This document shows positions 15,006 through 23,836 of a stretch of 64,000 nucleotides of DNA, one piece after another. This DNA comes from Chelativorans sp. GTDB lineage: Bacteria; Pseudomonadota; Alphaproteobacteria; Rhizobiales; Rhizobiaceae. A program made the position numbers and the translations under genes. Location: positions 1 through 64,000 of the forward strand of contig NZ_JAPSLH010000012.1 in the NCBI RefSeq assembly GCF_031180965.1, given 5' to 3'. Within the stretch, counting starts at the first letter, position 1. Each line of letters begins with the position of its first letter. The notes below the pieces were generated by a model. It was not told the origin of the DNA. It saw only the letters and a program-made list of their open reading frames with translations, and ran no database searches.

Positions 15006-16160
15006 GTGGCCCTATCGCAGACAAGCGCGGCGCCCGTCGCCAGCGAAACACGGCTGGTCTCGACCCTAACGACCGCTTTCGTCACGCTCACGGTGATGGC
15101 CGCCGGCCTGGCGGCCAGCGTGGCCGTTGCCGTGGCGGGCTACGTCCTGATCGACTTCGTCTTCCCCGATTCCAAGCTCCTTGATGCGGCGCTCGTCATG
15201 GTGCTGGGCGTCGCGGCCTGCTTCGGCTATTTCTGGGCTTCCAACAAGCTGCTCGATACGCTCTATCCGGCGTCGGGCGCCCATGTGGCCGCCAACCTGA
15301 CGAAGGCCAACGCCGTCCGCCCCTGGCTTTTCCTGGGGCCGGCGGTGATCGTGGTCGGCCTCTACCTCGCCTATCCGGTGGTCAATTCCATCTGGCTGAG
15401 CTTCCACGGGCCGAGCGGCGAGACCTGGGCAGGGACGAGCAACTACGAATGGCTGGCGCGCGACGGCGGGTTCCGGGAGAGCGTGCGCAACAACATTCTC
15501 TGGCTCATCGTCGTGCCGGCGGCCACCACCTTCTTCGGCCTGATCGCCGCGGCGCTCACCGATCGCATCGCCTGGGGCAATATCGCAAAAAGCCTCATCT
15601 TCATGCCCATGGCGATCTCCTTTGTCGGGGCCAGCGTCATCTGGAAATTCATCTATGACTACCGCCCGGCGGGCTCGGAGCAGATCGGGCTGCTGAACGC
15701 GATCGTCACCGGCCTTGGCGGCGATCCGCAGGCCTGGATCACCGTTCCCTTCTGGAACAATTTCTTCCTCATGGTCGTGCTGATCTGGATCCAGACGGGT
15801 TTTGCCATGGTGATCCTCTCGGCCGCCCTTCGGGGCATTCCGGAAGAGACGATCGAGGCGGCCGTCATCGACGGCGCGTCCCCCTTCCAGATCTTCTACA
15901 AGATCAAGGTGCCGCAGATCTGGGCCACGATCGCCGTCGTGTGGACGACGATCACGATCCTGGTCCTCAAGGTGTTCGACATCGTTCTCGCCATGACCAA
16001 CGGCCAATGGGGCACGCAGGTGCTCGCCAACTACATGTTCGACTGGATGTTCCGCGGGCTCGACTTCGGCCGCGCCTCGACCATCGCGCTGGTGATCATG
16101 CTGATGGTGGCACCCATCATGGCCTGGAACATCTACGAAACAAAGAAGGGCACCAAATGA
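15006..16160 (+). CDS. aglF: Alpha-glucoside ABC transporter permease (AglF-like)
   Basis: A 384-residue MalF-type permease. Two extra hydrophobic segments at the N-terminus (about 20-75) precede the main helices, and the EAA loop appears as EAAVIDGASPFQIFYKIKVPQIW around residues 285-307. It starts at GTG 15006 behind an excellent GGGAGGGGAGG ribosome binding site; an upstream frame is open but carries no signal for translation. Its TGA overlaps the aglG ATG by four bases (ATGA), so the two permeases are translationally coupled. They form the sugar channel energised by AglK. Confidence 0.9.
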   Translation: MALSQTSAAPVASETRLVSTLTTAFVTLTVMAAGLAASVAVAVAGYVLIDFVFPDSKLLDAALVMVLGVAACFGYFWASNKLLDTLYPASGAHVAANLTKANAVRPWLFLGPAVIVVGLYLAYPVVNSIWLSFHGPSGETWAGTSNYEWLARDGGFRESVRNNILWLIVVPAATTFFGLIAAALTDRIAWGNIAKSLIFMPMAISFVGASVIWKFIYDYRPAGSEQIGLLNAIVTGLGGDPQAWITVPFWNNFFLMVVLIWIQTGFAMVILSAALRGIPEETIEAAVIDGASPFQIFYKIKVPQIWATIAVVWTTITILVLKVFDIVLAMTNGQWGTQVLANYMFDWMFRGLDFGRASTIALVIMLMVAPIMAWNIYETKKGTK

Positions 16161-17293
16161 ACACGGTAGTCGGCACCCGACCGGCGCTCACCTGGGCTGT
16201 CCATATCGCCGTGTTCGTACTCGTTGCCATCTGGACCATCCCCACGCTCGGCATCCTGATCTCCTCCTTCCGTGACAAGGACCAGATCGTCACCAGCGGC
16301 TGGTGGACGGCACTTGCCCCCGCCGAGCGCAACATCGTGGCGCGCGCGGCGCCGCCGAGCGAGGCGGTCGAAGAGAATGGGCGCTGGGTGCTGCGCGGCA
16401 ATGTCTTCGGCGAAGCTTCTGGCAGCGTGAGCGCCTTCGGCATCTCGATCCAGAGGCCAACCGAGTTCGCACCCGGCGTGACGGCGGAGACCCGCGACGG
16501 CGAAACCGTCGCCGTGGGCGAGAACGGCGACTACATCATCACCTATCCCGAGCAGCCCGAAGGTGAGCGCGGCCAGCGCCTGTTCGTGACGACCCTCGAG
16601 CCACCCAAATTCACGACGGAGAATTACGAAACCGTCCTCTTCTCCGAAGGAATCGGCCAGAGCTTCATCAATACGCTGACGGTCACGATCCCCGCGACGG
16701 TGATCCCCATCCTGATAGCCGCCTATGCGGCCTATGCGCTTGCCTGGATGGAGTTTCCCGGCCGAGCGCTGCTTCTTGCCACCATCGTCGGCCTCATCGT
16801 GGTGCCGCTGCAGATGGCGCTCATCCCGCTTTTGCGCCTCTACAACGACATCGGTGTGGGGAAATCCTTCATCGGCATCTGGCTTGCTCATACCGGCTTC
16901 GGCCTGCCGCTCGCGATCTATCTGCTGCGCAACTACATGGCCGGTCTTCCGCGCGAGATCCTAGAAAGCGCGCGTGTCGACGGGGCCTCGGACTTCGAGA
17001 TCTTCCGCAAGATCATCCTGCCGCTTTCCTTCCCCGCACTCGCCTCCTTCGCCATCTTCCAGTTCCTGTGGGTCTGGAACGACCTGTTGGTGGCGACCGT
17101 CTTCCTCGGGAACAACGAGGAGCAGCTGGTCATGACCGGCCGGCTGCGAGAGCTTCTGGGCTCGCGCGGCGGCAACTGGGAAATTCTTTCGGCCTCGGCC
17201 TTCGTGGCCATCATCGTGCCGATCGTCGTCTTCTTTGCCCTGCAGCGCTATCTTGTCCGCGGCCTGCTGGCAGGCTCGGTGAAGGGAGGTTGA
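16157..17293 (+). CDS. aglG: Alpha-glucoside ABC transporter permease (AglG-like)
   Basis: A 378-residue MalG-type permease with first helix at about 10-35 and the remaining five after residue 170. Between them is a large, mostly polar insertion of about 125 residues (from QIVTSGWWTALAP to LEPPKFTTENYETVLF), probably periplasmic, a trait I associate with AglG. The EAA loop reads ESARVDGASDFEIFRKIILPL. The ATG overlaps the aglF stop. It ends ALQRYLVRGLLAGSVKGG, the common C-terminus of sugar permeases that contacts the ATPase. Confidence 0.9.
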   Translation: MNTVVGTRPALTWAVHIAVFVLVAIWTIPTLGILISSFRDKDQIVTSGWWTALAPAERNIVARAAPPSEAVEENGRWVLRGNVFGEASGSVSAFGISIQRPTEFAPGVTAETRDGETVAVGENGDYIITYPEQPEGERGQRLFVTTLEPPKFTTENYETVLFSEGIGQSFINTLTVTIPATVIPILIAAYAAYALAWMEFPGRALLLATIVGLIVVPLQMALIPLLRLYNDIGVGKSFIGIWLAHTGFGLPLAIYLLRNYMAGLPREILESARVDGASDFEIFRKIILPLSFPALASFAIFQFLWVWNDLLVATVFLGNNEEQLVMTGRLRELLGSRGGNWEILSASAFVAIIVPIVVFFALQRYLVRGLLAGSVKGG

Positions 17294-17387
17294 CCACTCC
17301 TATGTGCAGAACGACCGGACGAGGACATGGGTTTGAGCGGCGGCGCTGTCCTTGCCGCTCTCGACGGGCGAATGGGGGAGAAATCTG

Positions 17388-18476
17388 ATGTCCGGCGTTT
17401 TGATGAAGAACATCAGGAAGAGCTATGGGGCGACGGAGGTCATCCACGGCATCGACCTTGAGATCGAGTCGGGAGAGTTCGTCGTCTTCGTGGGCCCCTC
17501 CGGCTGCGGAAAGTCGACGCTGCTGCGCATGATTGCCGGGCTCGAGAGCATCTCGGATGGCGATATGTATATCGGCGCCGAGCGGGTGAATGACATCCCC
17601 CCGTCGCAGCGGGGCATCGCCATGGTGTTTCAGTCCTACGCGCTCTACCCCCATATGAGCGTTTTCGACAACATGGCTTTCGGCATGCGCATCGCCAAAA
17701 GGCCGAGGGAGGAGATCGACAGGCGCGTGAAGGAGGCAGCCGAGATCCTTCGCCTGACGCCCTATCTCGACCGCCTGCCTAAGGCGCTTTCCGGCGGACA
17801 GCGGCAGCGCGTCGCGATCGGCCGCGCCATCGTGCGCAACCCGAAGGTCTTTCTCTTCGACGAGCCTTTGTCCAATCTCGACGCGGCGCTGCGCGTAGCC
17901 ACTCGCATCGAGATCGCCAAGCTCAAGGAGTCCATGCCGAATTCGACGATGATCTATGTCACGCATGACCAGGTGGAAGCCATGACGCTGGCCGACCGGA
18001 TCGTCGTGCTTTCGGCCGGCCGAATCGAGCAGGTGGGCGCACCGATCGAGCTCTACGAGAGGCCAGCGAACCTGTTCGTGGCGCAGTTCATCGGTTCGCC
18101 CGCAATGAATGTGCAGCGCGCCAAGATCGAGAAGACCGGCGAGAGCACCACGATCAACCTCGGCAAGAGAAAGGCCGACCTTCCGATCCCTTCTCCCGGC
18201 CAACTCGCTGGAGCGGACGTGCATCTAGGCGTCAGGCCGGAGGACCTCACCATTGCCAGCAATGGCGGCGGTCTCATGGATGGCCGCGTCAATATCGTCG
18301 AGTCGCTCGGCGAGGTGACCAATGTCTATCTGGACGTCGAGAACGCGCCGCAGCCCATCGTCGTGAAGCTGCCCGGCGTGCAGAGATTTGCCCGAGGCGA
18401 GATCGTATCTGTGGCCGCTCAGCCTTCCAAGATGCATCTGTTCAACGAGAACGGCCGCTCGCTGCTTTATCTTTGA
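17388..18476 (+). CDS. aglK: Sugar ABC transporter ATP-binding protein (AglK/UgpC-like)
   Basis: A 362-residue CUT1-type ATPase: Walker A GPSGCGKST (about 37-45), signature LSGGQRQR (about 135), Walker B VFLFDEPLSNLDAALR, switch His in VTHDQVEAMTLADRIVVL, then the C-terminal OB-type regulatory domain (VHLGVRPEDLTI). ATG 17388 follows GGGGGAG; ATG 17403 is a less likely start. It is separated by 94 bp from aglG. Such ATPases can serve several sugar importers. The gene ends 23 bp before the convergent glycerate kinase gene, with no obvious terminator between. Confidence 0.92.
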   Translation: MSGVLMKNIRKSYGATEVIHGIDLEIESGEFVVFVGPSGCGKSTLLRMIAGLESISDGDMYIGAERVNDIPPSQRGIAMVFQSYALYPHMSVFDNMAFGMRIAKRPREEIDRRVKEAAEILRLTPYLDRLPKALSGGQRQRVAIGRAIVRNPKVFLFDEPLSNLDAALRVATRIEIAKLKESMPNSTMIYVTHDQVEAMTLADRIVVLSAGRIEQVGAPIELYERPANLFVAQFIGSPAMNVQRAKIEKTGESTTINLGKRKADLPIPSPGQLAGADVHLGVRPEDLTIASNGGGLMDGRVNIVESLGEVTNVYLDVENAPQPIVVKLPGVQRFARGEIVSVAAQPSKMHLFNENGRSLLYL

Positions 18477-18499
18477 GGCTGTGCCGCGAGGGCTGGACG

Positions 18500-19768
18500 T
18501 TACCTGATCCAAACCGCCCGCAAATCATTGACATTCGTGCCCGTCGGCCCGGGTGCAAAGAGCTCGCCCAATGCGTCGAAAGCACTCCAGGATTCATGGG
18601 CCGCAAGGAGCGCCTTCGGATCGTGGCCAGCTTCGCGCAGGCGCACTGCAGTCGTGTGGTCGGCAAACGCACCGGCGCTGGATTCCGAGCCGTCGATGCC
18701 GTCCGTATCAGCGGCGAAGGCGGCAATGCCAGGCACGCCGTCGATGGCAAGCGCGAGGGAAAGCAGGAACTCGGTGTTCCGTCCGCCGCGCCCGCCTTTC
18801 TGGCGGATGGTGACGGTGGTCTCGCCGCCCGACAGCATCAGCACGGGCCTTGGGAACGGGCGGTCGCGCAGTGCTATCTCACGGGCGATCGCCGCATGCA
18901 CCCGGCCCACGTCACGCGCCTCGCCCTCCATGGCATCCGACAGGATCACCGTCTTCACCCCCTGCCTCTCTGCTTCCGAGGCGGCGGCTTCGAGCGAGCG
19001 GGCCGCCGAGGCGATCACATGCACTTCATTGCGGGCGAAGCGCGGGTCGTCAGGCCTGGGCGCATCCGCGCGACTGGAATGCAGGTGTCGCAGAGCGGCC
19101 GCAGGCAGCTTCAGACGATGGGACTTCACCACGGCGAGCGCATCCCGGCGCGTTGCCCAGTCGGGGATGGTCGGGCCGGAAGACACCAGCGCCGGGTTGT
19201 CACCGGGGATATCGGAGACGACGAGGGTCACCACTTTTGCGGGATGGGCGGCGGCGGCAAGGCGGCCGCCCTTGATCGAGGAAAGATGCTTTCGCACCGT
19301 ATTCATGGCCGAGATCGGCGCGCCGGAGGCAAGCAGCGCCTGGTTCACTGCGATCTCGTCCTCCAGCGCCATGCCCGGCGGGGGAGCGGGAAGCAGCGCC
19401 GAGCCGCCGCCACAGACGAGCGCCACGACGAGGTCGTTCTCGCTCAGGTTGCCGACCAGGCGCAGGAGGTGACGGGCGCCTTCGAGGCCGGCGGCATCGG
19501 GCACCGGGTGGGCGGCTTCCAGCACGGCAATCCGCCTTGTCGGCGCGCCGTAGCCATAGCGGGTGACCACCGCCCCTTCGAGCGGACCATCCCAGACGTC
19601 CTCGAAAGCCTGCGCCATCTGGGCAGCGCCTTTGCCGGCGCCGATGACGATGGTGCGGCCCTTCGGGCGGGCAGGGAGGAAAGCAGGGACCACCTTTCTC
19701 GGGTCGGCCGCAGAGACCGCGGCGTGGAACAGGCTTTCGAAGAGTTGTCTCGGGTCGAGTGTTGTCAT
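18500..19768 (-). CDS. gckA: Glycerate 2-kinase, MOFRL family
   Basis: A 422-residue MOFRL-type glycerate kinase, often labelled hydroxypyruvate reductase (TtuD). Evidence includes VIGAGKGAAQMAQAFED near residue 40, VALVCGGGSALLPAPPPGM, VSDIPGDNPALVSSGPT and the C-terminal GRNTEFLLSLALA with ADTDGIDGSE. It converts D-glycerate to 2-phosphoglycerate. It lies downstream of guaD on the same strand, at the edge of the purine cluster. Allantoin breakdown ends in glyoxylate, which bacteria commonly pass through tartronate semialdehyde to glycerate, so a joint role is plausible inference. The ATG at 19768 (MTTLDPRQLFE) is preferred to one 11 codons earlier. Confidence 0.9.
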   Translation of the reverse strand: MTTLDPRQLFESLFHAAVSAADPRKVVPAFLPARPKGRTIVIGAGKGAAQMAQAFEDVWDGPLEGAVVTRYGYGAPTRRIAVLEAAHPVPDAAGLEGARHLLRLVGNLSENDLVVALVCGGGSALLPAPPPGMALEDEIAVNQALLASGAPISAMNTVRKHLSSIKGGRLAAAAHPAKVVTLVVSDIPGDNPALVSSGPTIPDWATRRDALAVVKSHRLKLPAAALRHLHSSRADAPRPDDPRFARNEVHVIASAARSLEAAASEAERQGVKTVILSDAMEGEARDVGRVHAAIAREIALRDRPFPRPVLMLSGGETTVTIRQKGGRGGRNTEFLLSLALAIDGVPGIAAFAADTDGIDGSESSAGAFADHTTAVRLREAGHDPKALLAAHESWSAFDALGELFAPGPTGTNVNDLRAVWIR

Positions 19769-19941
19769 GAGGGCTCTCCGCTCTTTTGCGATTTCCAACA
19801 CTCAGAAGTTCCAAGATTGTTGAACCGCCTATATTTTCCGCAAGGGAAGAGACAAGGCAGCATCGTCCTGCCGCCATTTGCCATGTCTGCGATCTGCGGA
19901 GGGTCAGCGCAAACGCCACCTATCCCCCTCGGCGGGAGAAA

Positions 19942-19985
19942 GCAAATTCTTGGGCTTCGGCAAAGCCCAACGCGCTTCAATTTGC
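19942..19985. terminator. Nested inverted repeat between guaD and gckA
   Basis: Outer arms GCAAATT (19942-19948) and AATTTGC (19979-19985) enclose a hairpin TTGGGCTT/AAGCCCAA (19950-19957 and 19963-19970). Read on the minus strand, the inner hairpin is followed by GAATTTGCTTTCT, a weak T-rich tract. It could end the guaD transcript before gckA, or be a regulator site for gckA. The 253-bp gap holds no gene. Confidence 0.45.
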
Positions 19986-20021
19986 AAGAGAGGAAGTAAT
20001 CTAGCGGGCAATTCCCGCCGG

Positions 20022-21329
20022 CTACACACCGCCCTTCATTGCGTTGCCGGCAACATAAGTCTCCACCACCGCGCGATCGTCGCCGAGCGTCTGCAGCAGG
20101 AATAACTCCTCGGCCAAGGTCTTTGCCCGCTCCATGCGCAGGCGCATTGCCGGCGTGGCGCTGGAATTGAGCACGACGAGATCGGCATCCTTGCCGGGCT
20201 CAAGCGTGCCAATGCGGCGGGCAAGCGACAGGGCTTCGGCATTGCCGCGCGTGATCTGCCAGAAGGAGGCGAGGGGATTCAGCTTTTCCCCCTGCAGGGC
20301 GATCACCTTATAACCCTCGTCCATGGTGCGCAGCATGGAATAGTTCGTGCCGCCACCCGTGTCGGTCGCGGCCGCGATGCGCAGCGGCTTTTCGCGCCGG
20401 CGATAGCGCAGATAGTCGAACAGGCCGGAACCGAGGAAAAGGTTCGAGGTCGGGCAGAACACCGCCACCGAGCCGGAGTCGGAAAGCGCATCCGCCTCGC
20501 GCTCGGAAAGATGGATGCAGTGGCCGAACAGGCTTTTCGGCCCCAGCAGGCCGTATTTCTCGTAGATCGCCGTGTAGTCGGCGCAGTCCGGGTAGAGTTC
20601 GCAGGAAAAGGCGATCTCGGCGTGGTTTTCCGAAAGATGGGTCTGCATGTGCAGGTCGGGATGCTCCGCCACCAAGGCCTTGGCCATCTCCATCTGCTCC
20701 GGCGATGAGGTGATGGCGAAGCGCGGGGTGATCGCGTAATGAAGCCGGCCCCTGCCGTGCCACTTTGCGATCAGCGCCTTGGTGTCGTCGTAGCTCGATT
20801 GCGCGGTGTCGGTGAGTGCGGAGGGCGCGTTGCGGTCCATCATCACCTTCCCGGCGATGATGCACATGCCGCGCTCCTCGGCCTCCGAGAAAAGAGCGTC
20901 GGCCGATTGCGGGTGCACGCTGCAATAGACAGCCGATGTGGTTGTCCCGTGCCGCGCCATCTCGTCCAGGAAGGCGCGGGCGATGCGCCGGGCATGCGCC
21001 TCGTCCTCGAACGCGCTTTCGGCCGGAAAGGTATAGTTGTTCAACCAGTCGAGCAACTCCGCCCCATAACTCGCGATCACCTGCATCTGCGGGAAATGCG
21101 CATGCGCATCGATGAAGCCCGGAAGCAGAAGGTGCGGGCGGTGGTCGATGGTTTTGGCATCCGGGCCGGCTTTCGCCGCAAGGTCCGAATGGCTGCCTGC
21201 GGCGCGGATGATACCTTCTTCCACCAGCACCGCCCCGTCCTCCTCGTATCGATAGGAGGAATGATCATGCGCTGCCTGCGGCTCGCGCAGGAAGGTGAGA
21301 AGGCGGGCGCGGATCAGGATTTTTGCCAT
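20022..21329 (-). CDS. guaD: Guanine deaminase
   Basis: A 435-residue amidohydrolase that deaminates guanine to xanthine in the cytoplasm. The zinc-site residues are in place: PGFIDAHAHFPQ (HxH), QTHLSENHAEI, FGHCIHLSE and ATDTGGGTN, and the sequence is full length for bacterial GuaD. It starts 21 bp after the stop of the urate oxidase gene and is probably co-transcribed with it. Its product feeds xanthine dehydrogenase encoded a few kb away. The 3' side carries a GCGGG/CCCGC hairpin (about 20004-20018). Confidence 0.95.
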   Translation of the reverse strand: MAKILIRARLLTFLREPQAAHDHSSYRYEEDGAVLVEEGIIRAAGSHSDLAAKAGPDAKTIDHRPHLLLPGFIDAHAHFPQMQVIASYGAELLDWLNNYTFPAESAFEDEAHARRIARAFLDEMARHGTTTSAVYCSVHPQSADALFSEAEERGMCIIAGKVMMDRNAPSALTDTAQSSYDDTKALIAKWHGRGRLHYAITPRFAITSSPEQMEMAKALVAEHPDLHMQTHLSENHAEIAFSCELYPDCADYTAIYEKYGLLGPKSLFGHCIHLSEREADALSDSGSVAVFCPTSNLFLGSGLFDYLRYRRREKPLRIAAATDTGGGTNYSMLRTMDEGYKVIALQGEKLNPLASFWQITRGNAEALSLARRIGTLEPGKDADLVVLNSSATPAMRLRMERAKTLAEELFLLQTLGDDRAVVETYVAGNAMKGGV

Positions 21330-21350
21330 TGACGAGATGCCTTTTGCGCG

Positions 21351-22565
21351 TCAGCGCGCTTCTTCGAACCAGGTGACGAGCAGCCGGCGTTCCTGCTCCG
21401 TCATAGCCGAGACATTGCCGGGTGGCATGGCATGGCTGCGGCCTGCCTGCAGATAAATCTCGCGCGCATGAGCGGCGATGCCGGCATCCGTGTCGAGCCT
21501 GACGTTCTTGGGCGCCGCGTGCACGCCTTCAAAGCCGGGTTCGGCCGCATGGCACATGGCGCAGCGGCCCATCACCGTGTCGCGCACGGCCGGAAATTGC
21601 GTGGAGGCGATGAAGCGCTCCTCGGCGGCGGAGATTTTTCGCTCGCCGGTCAAGACCGCGGGCACGGTGGAAAGCCACATGATGATGACGAAGAGGATAG
21701 CGGCCGCGGCCCAGGTCCAGTGCGGGTTGCCCTTCCGCGCATGGACCGTATTGAAATAGTGCCGGATCAGCACGCCGATGATGAAGATGAGCGAGGCGAT
21801 GATCCAGTTGAACTTGGTGCCGAACGCAAGCGGATAGTGGTTCGACAGCATCAAAAAGATCACTGGCAGCGTGAGGTAATTGTTGTGCAGCGAGCGCTGC
21901 TTGGCCTGCGCGCCCAGCTTCGGGTCCGGCTTCCTCCCGGCCTTCAGGTCGGCCACCACGATCTTCTGGTTGGGGATGATGAGGAGGAAGACGTTGGCGG
22001 ACATGATGGTGGCGGTGAAAGCGCCCAGATGCAGGAACGCCGCGCGGCCGGTGAAAAGCTGCGTATAGCCCCAGCTCATCGCCACCAGGATTGCGTAGAG
22101 CACCAGCATGAGCGCGGTGTCGCTTTTCCCCAGAGGCGATTTGCAGAGCGTGTCGTAAAGAAGCCAGCCGAGGCCGATGGAGGCTAGCGAGATTAGGATC
22201 GCAGTGGGTGCGGAGATGTCGAGCACGTTGCGGTCGATGAGAAAAAGATCGGCGCCCGCGTAATAGACGATGGCGAGCAGCGCGAAGCCCGACAGCCACG
22301 TAGAATAGGCCTCCCATTTGAACCAGGTGAGATGCTCCGGAAGGCTTGCGGGTGCTATCAGATACTTCTGGATGTGATAGAACCCGCCGCCATGCACCTG
22401 CCATTCCTCGCCGTGGACGCCTTCCGGGAGCCCCTCCCGCTTCACGAGGCCGAGATCCAGCGCAATGAAGTAGAAGGACGAGCCGATCCAGGCTATGGCG
22501 GTCACCACGTGCAACCAGCGCACCGCGAAGGACAGCCAGTCCCACAAGACGGCATAGTCGTTCAT
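21351..22565 (-). CDS. puuD: Membrane cytochrome c urate oxidase (PuuD)
   Basis: A 404-residue fusion of about eight membrane helices with a C-terminal cytochrome c domain. The heme motif CAMCH is near residue 333 and the distal Met lies in HAMPPGNVSAMT. N-terminal features WLHVVTAIAWIGSSFYFI and GEEWQVHGGGFYHIQKY match the DUF989 membrane domain of PuuD, described in Agrobacterium as a urate oxidase that passes electrons to the respiratory chain rather than making H2O2. The product is 5-hydroxyisourate, which UraH takes on. ATG 22565 is preferred over ATG 22577. It is divergent from the LysR regulator and transcribed before guaD. Confidence 0.93.
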   Translation of the reverse strand: MNDYAVLWDWLSFAVRWLHVVTAIAWIGSSFYFIALDLGLVKREGLPEGVHGEEWQVHGGGFYHIQKYLIAPASLPEHLTWFKWEAYSTWLSGFALLAIVYYAGADLFLIDRNVLDISAPTAILISLASIGLGWLLYDTLCKSPLGKSDTALMLVLYAILVAMSWGYTQLFTGRAAFLHLGAFTATIMSANVFLLIIPNQKIVVADLKAGRKPDPKLGAQAKQRSLHNNYLTLPVIFLMLSNHYPLAFGTKFNWIIASLIFIIGVLIRHYFNTVHARKGNPHWTWAAAAILFVIIMWLSTVPAVLTGERKISAAEERFIASTQFPAVRDTVMGRCAMCHAAEPGFEGVHAAPKNVRLDTDAGIAAHAREIYLQAGRSHAMPPGNVSAMTEQERRLLVTWFEEAR

Positions 22566-22635
22566 GCCCGCTCCCACTCCTTTTAGGGCCAGCTTACGAG
22601 TTCCATCCTAAAGGGAAAGGGATGGCCGGCGCGAT

Positions 22636-22651
22636 GACTTTCAAATTTATC
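22636..22651. promoter_or_regulatory. Shared purine-cluster motif, copy 1
   Basis: GACTTTCAAATTTATC lies in the puuD-lysR divergent region, 36 bp before the lysR ATG. A near-identical 16-mer (15 of 16 bases) occurs at 29181-29196 in the uraH-puuE divergent region. It also fits a TTTC-N11-GAAA dyad (with the GAAA just downstream), compatible with the T-N11-A rule for LysR operators. Most likely an operator or activator site of the adjacent LysR protein. Confidence 0.5.
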
Positions 22652-22686
22652 TGGAAAATCACTGCTGCAGGCGTTTCATTGGTAAA

Positions 22687-23607
22687 ATGGCCTATCTGGA
22701 CAACATCGCCGTCTTCGTCCGCGTGCTGGAACTTGGCAGCCTCTCGGCAGCGGGGCGTGATATGCGGATTTCGCCGGCGGTCGCCTCGAACCGCATCAAG
22801 GAGCTTGAAAAGCATCTCGGCGTGCGGCTGCTCAACCGCACGACCCGGCAGCTGACCGCCACCGAGCACGGGCGCGCTTTTTATGGCGGCGCCAAGAAGG
22901 TGCTGGAGGCGGTGGAGGAGGCGGAAGCGGCGGTTGCCGCGCTCTCCGGCCAGCCGCGCGGCACGATCCGCGTCACCGCGCCGCTGGGCCTGGGCAAGAG
23001 GCTGATCGCCAGCGGCATTCCCGAATTCCGCGAGCGCTACCCACAAATCGAGGTGCGGCTGAGGCTCTCCGACCACGAGGTCGACATCATGCGCGAGGGC
23101 ATCGATGTCGCCTTCAAGTTGGGGCTACTCGAAAATTCCAGCCTGCGCATGCGCGGCATCATGGATTGCGAGCGCGTGCTCGCCGCCTCGCCGAAATATC
23201 TGGAAAAGCGTGGGGAGCCGCAGCGGCCTGAGCAGCTCGTCGAAGACGGCCACGATTGCCTGATGCTGCGCTTTCCCGGCGTGCGCGAATATTTCTGGAC
23301 GTTGCAGACGGAATCGGGACCGCAGAAATTCGAGGTGCGGGGGCCTTTCGACACGGATGATGGCGACGTGATCACCGGCTGGGCGCTCGCCGGCCACGGC
23401 ATCATCAACAAGCCTCGCTTCGAGATCGAGCCCTTCATCCGCGACGGGCGCCTGAAGGTTATCCTGCCCGAAAACCCGCCCGTGCCGGTGAAGCTCGCGG
23501 CGGTCTACCCGCACAAGAAGCTGCAGGACCCGAAAGTGCGGCTGCTCGTCGATTTCATGGCCGAACGCTGCCAGCGCATGATCGGGGAGATTTTGAGAGG
23601 AAGGTGA
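22687..23607 (+). CDS. LysR-family regulator of the purine cluster
   Basis: A 306-residue LysR protein: winged HTH at residues 1-60 (LGSLSAAGRDMRISPAVASNRIKELEKHLGVRLLNR), linker helix, then the effector-binding domain (GTIRVTAPLGLGKRLIASGIPEF, VAFKLGLLENSSLRMRG). It is of the single-target, CrgA-like branch. It is divergent from puuD-guaD, and the intergenic motif at 22636-22651 recurs at the other purine promoter region, so it is the best candidate for the local regulator; the inducer might be urate, xanthine or allantoin. The ATG has a weak ribosome binding site. A truncated antitoxin gene begins one base after its stop. Confidence 0.93.
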   Translation: MAYLDNIAVFVRVLELGSLSAAGRDMRISPAVASNRIKELEKHLGVRLLNRTTRQLTATEHGRAFYGGAKKVLEAVEEAEAAVAALSGQPRGTIRVTAPLGLGKRLIASGIPEFRERYPQIEVRLRLSDHEVDIMREGIDVAFKLGLLENSSLRMRGIMDCERVLAASPKYLEKRGEPQRPEQLVEDGHDCLMLRFPGVREYFWTLQTESGPQKFEVRGPFDTDDGDVITGWALAGHGIINKPRFEIEPFIRDGRLKVILPENPPVPVKLAAVYPHKKLQDPKVRLLVDFMAERCQRMIGEILRGR

Positions 23608-23608
23608 C

Positions 23609-23788
23609 ATGAAAAAGAAGATTCCTGTTTTTAAAACAGACGAGGACGTTGAGGCGTTTATCGAGAACGCTGACCTCAGCGAATATGATCTCAGCGAGTT
23701 CAAGCCTTTCCGGTTCGAGCTCACTAAGGAGAAAGATGAGGGCGAGGAGCCCGTGTCCCGCCCTCGTCCTTCGACAAGCTCAGGATGA
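23609..23788 (+). pseudogene. Truncated CopG/BrnA-like antitoxin, 3' end replaced by a repeat
   Basis: A 59-codon frame with a good ribosome binding site (GAGAGGAAGG). The first 44 residues (MKKKIPVFKTDEDVEAF..., then DLSEYDLSEFKPFRFEL) match the N-terminus of CopG-type antitoxins, which normally continue with about 40 residues of ribbon-helix-helix DNA-binding domain. Here the frame passes into a palindromic intergenic repeat (23760-23792) and stops inside it, giving the tail SRPRPSTSSG. The DNA-binding domain is absent and no toxin gene is adjacent. I read it as a toxin-antitoxin remnant, although the frame could still be translated. The AT-richer codon use (AAA, TTT, ATT) contrasts with its neighbours and suggests foreign origin. 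Confidence 0.7.
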
Positions 23789-23792
23789 GGGC
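23760..23792. repeat. Palindromic intergenic repeat (GCCCTCGTCCT hairpin)
   Basis: Arms GCCCTCGTCCT (23760-23770) and AGGATGAGGGC (23782-23792) match at 10 of 11 positions around TCGACAAGCTC. I recognise this palindrome as a dispersed element seen between genes in many alphaproteobacteria. It sits between the lysR side and xdhC, which converge here, so it may also act as a bidirectional transcript end. Confidence 0.75.
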
Positions 23793-23836
23793 TTGCGCCG
23801 GCGCTTCAGGCAACGGGCGTTTGCGTCCGCTGATGT

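Noticed and set aside
16290-16640. Possible insertion or fusion boundary inside aglG
   Set aside because: The polar insertion between helix 1 and helix 2 is a trait I associate with AglG permeases, and codon use does not change.
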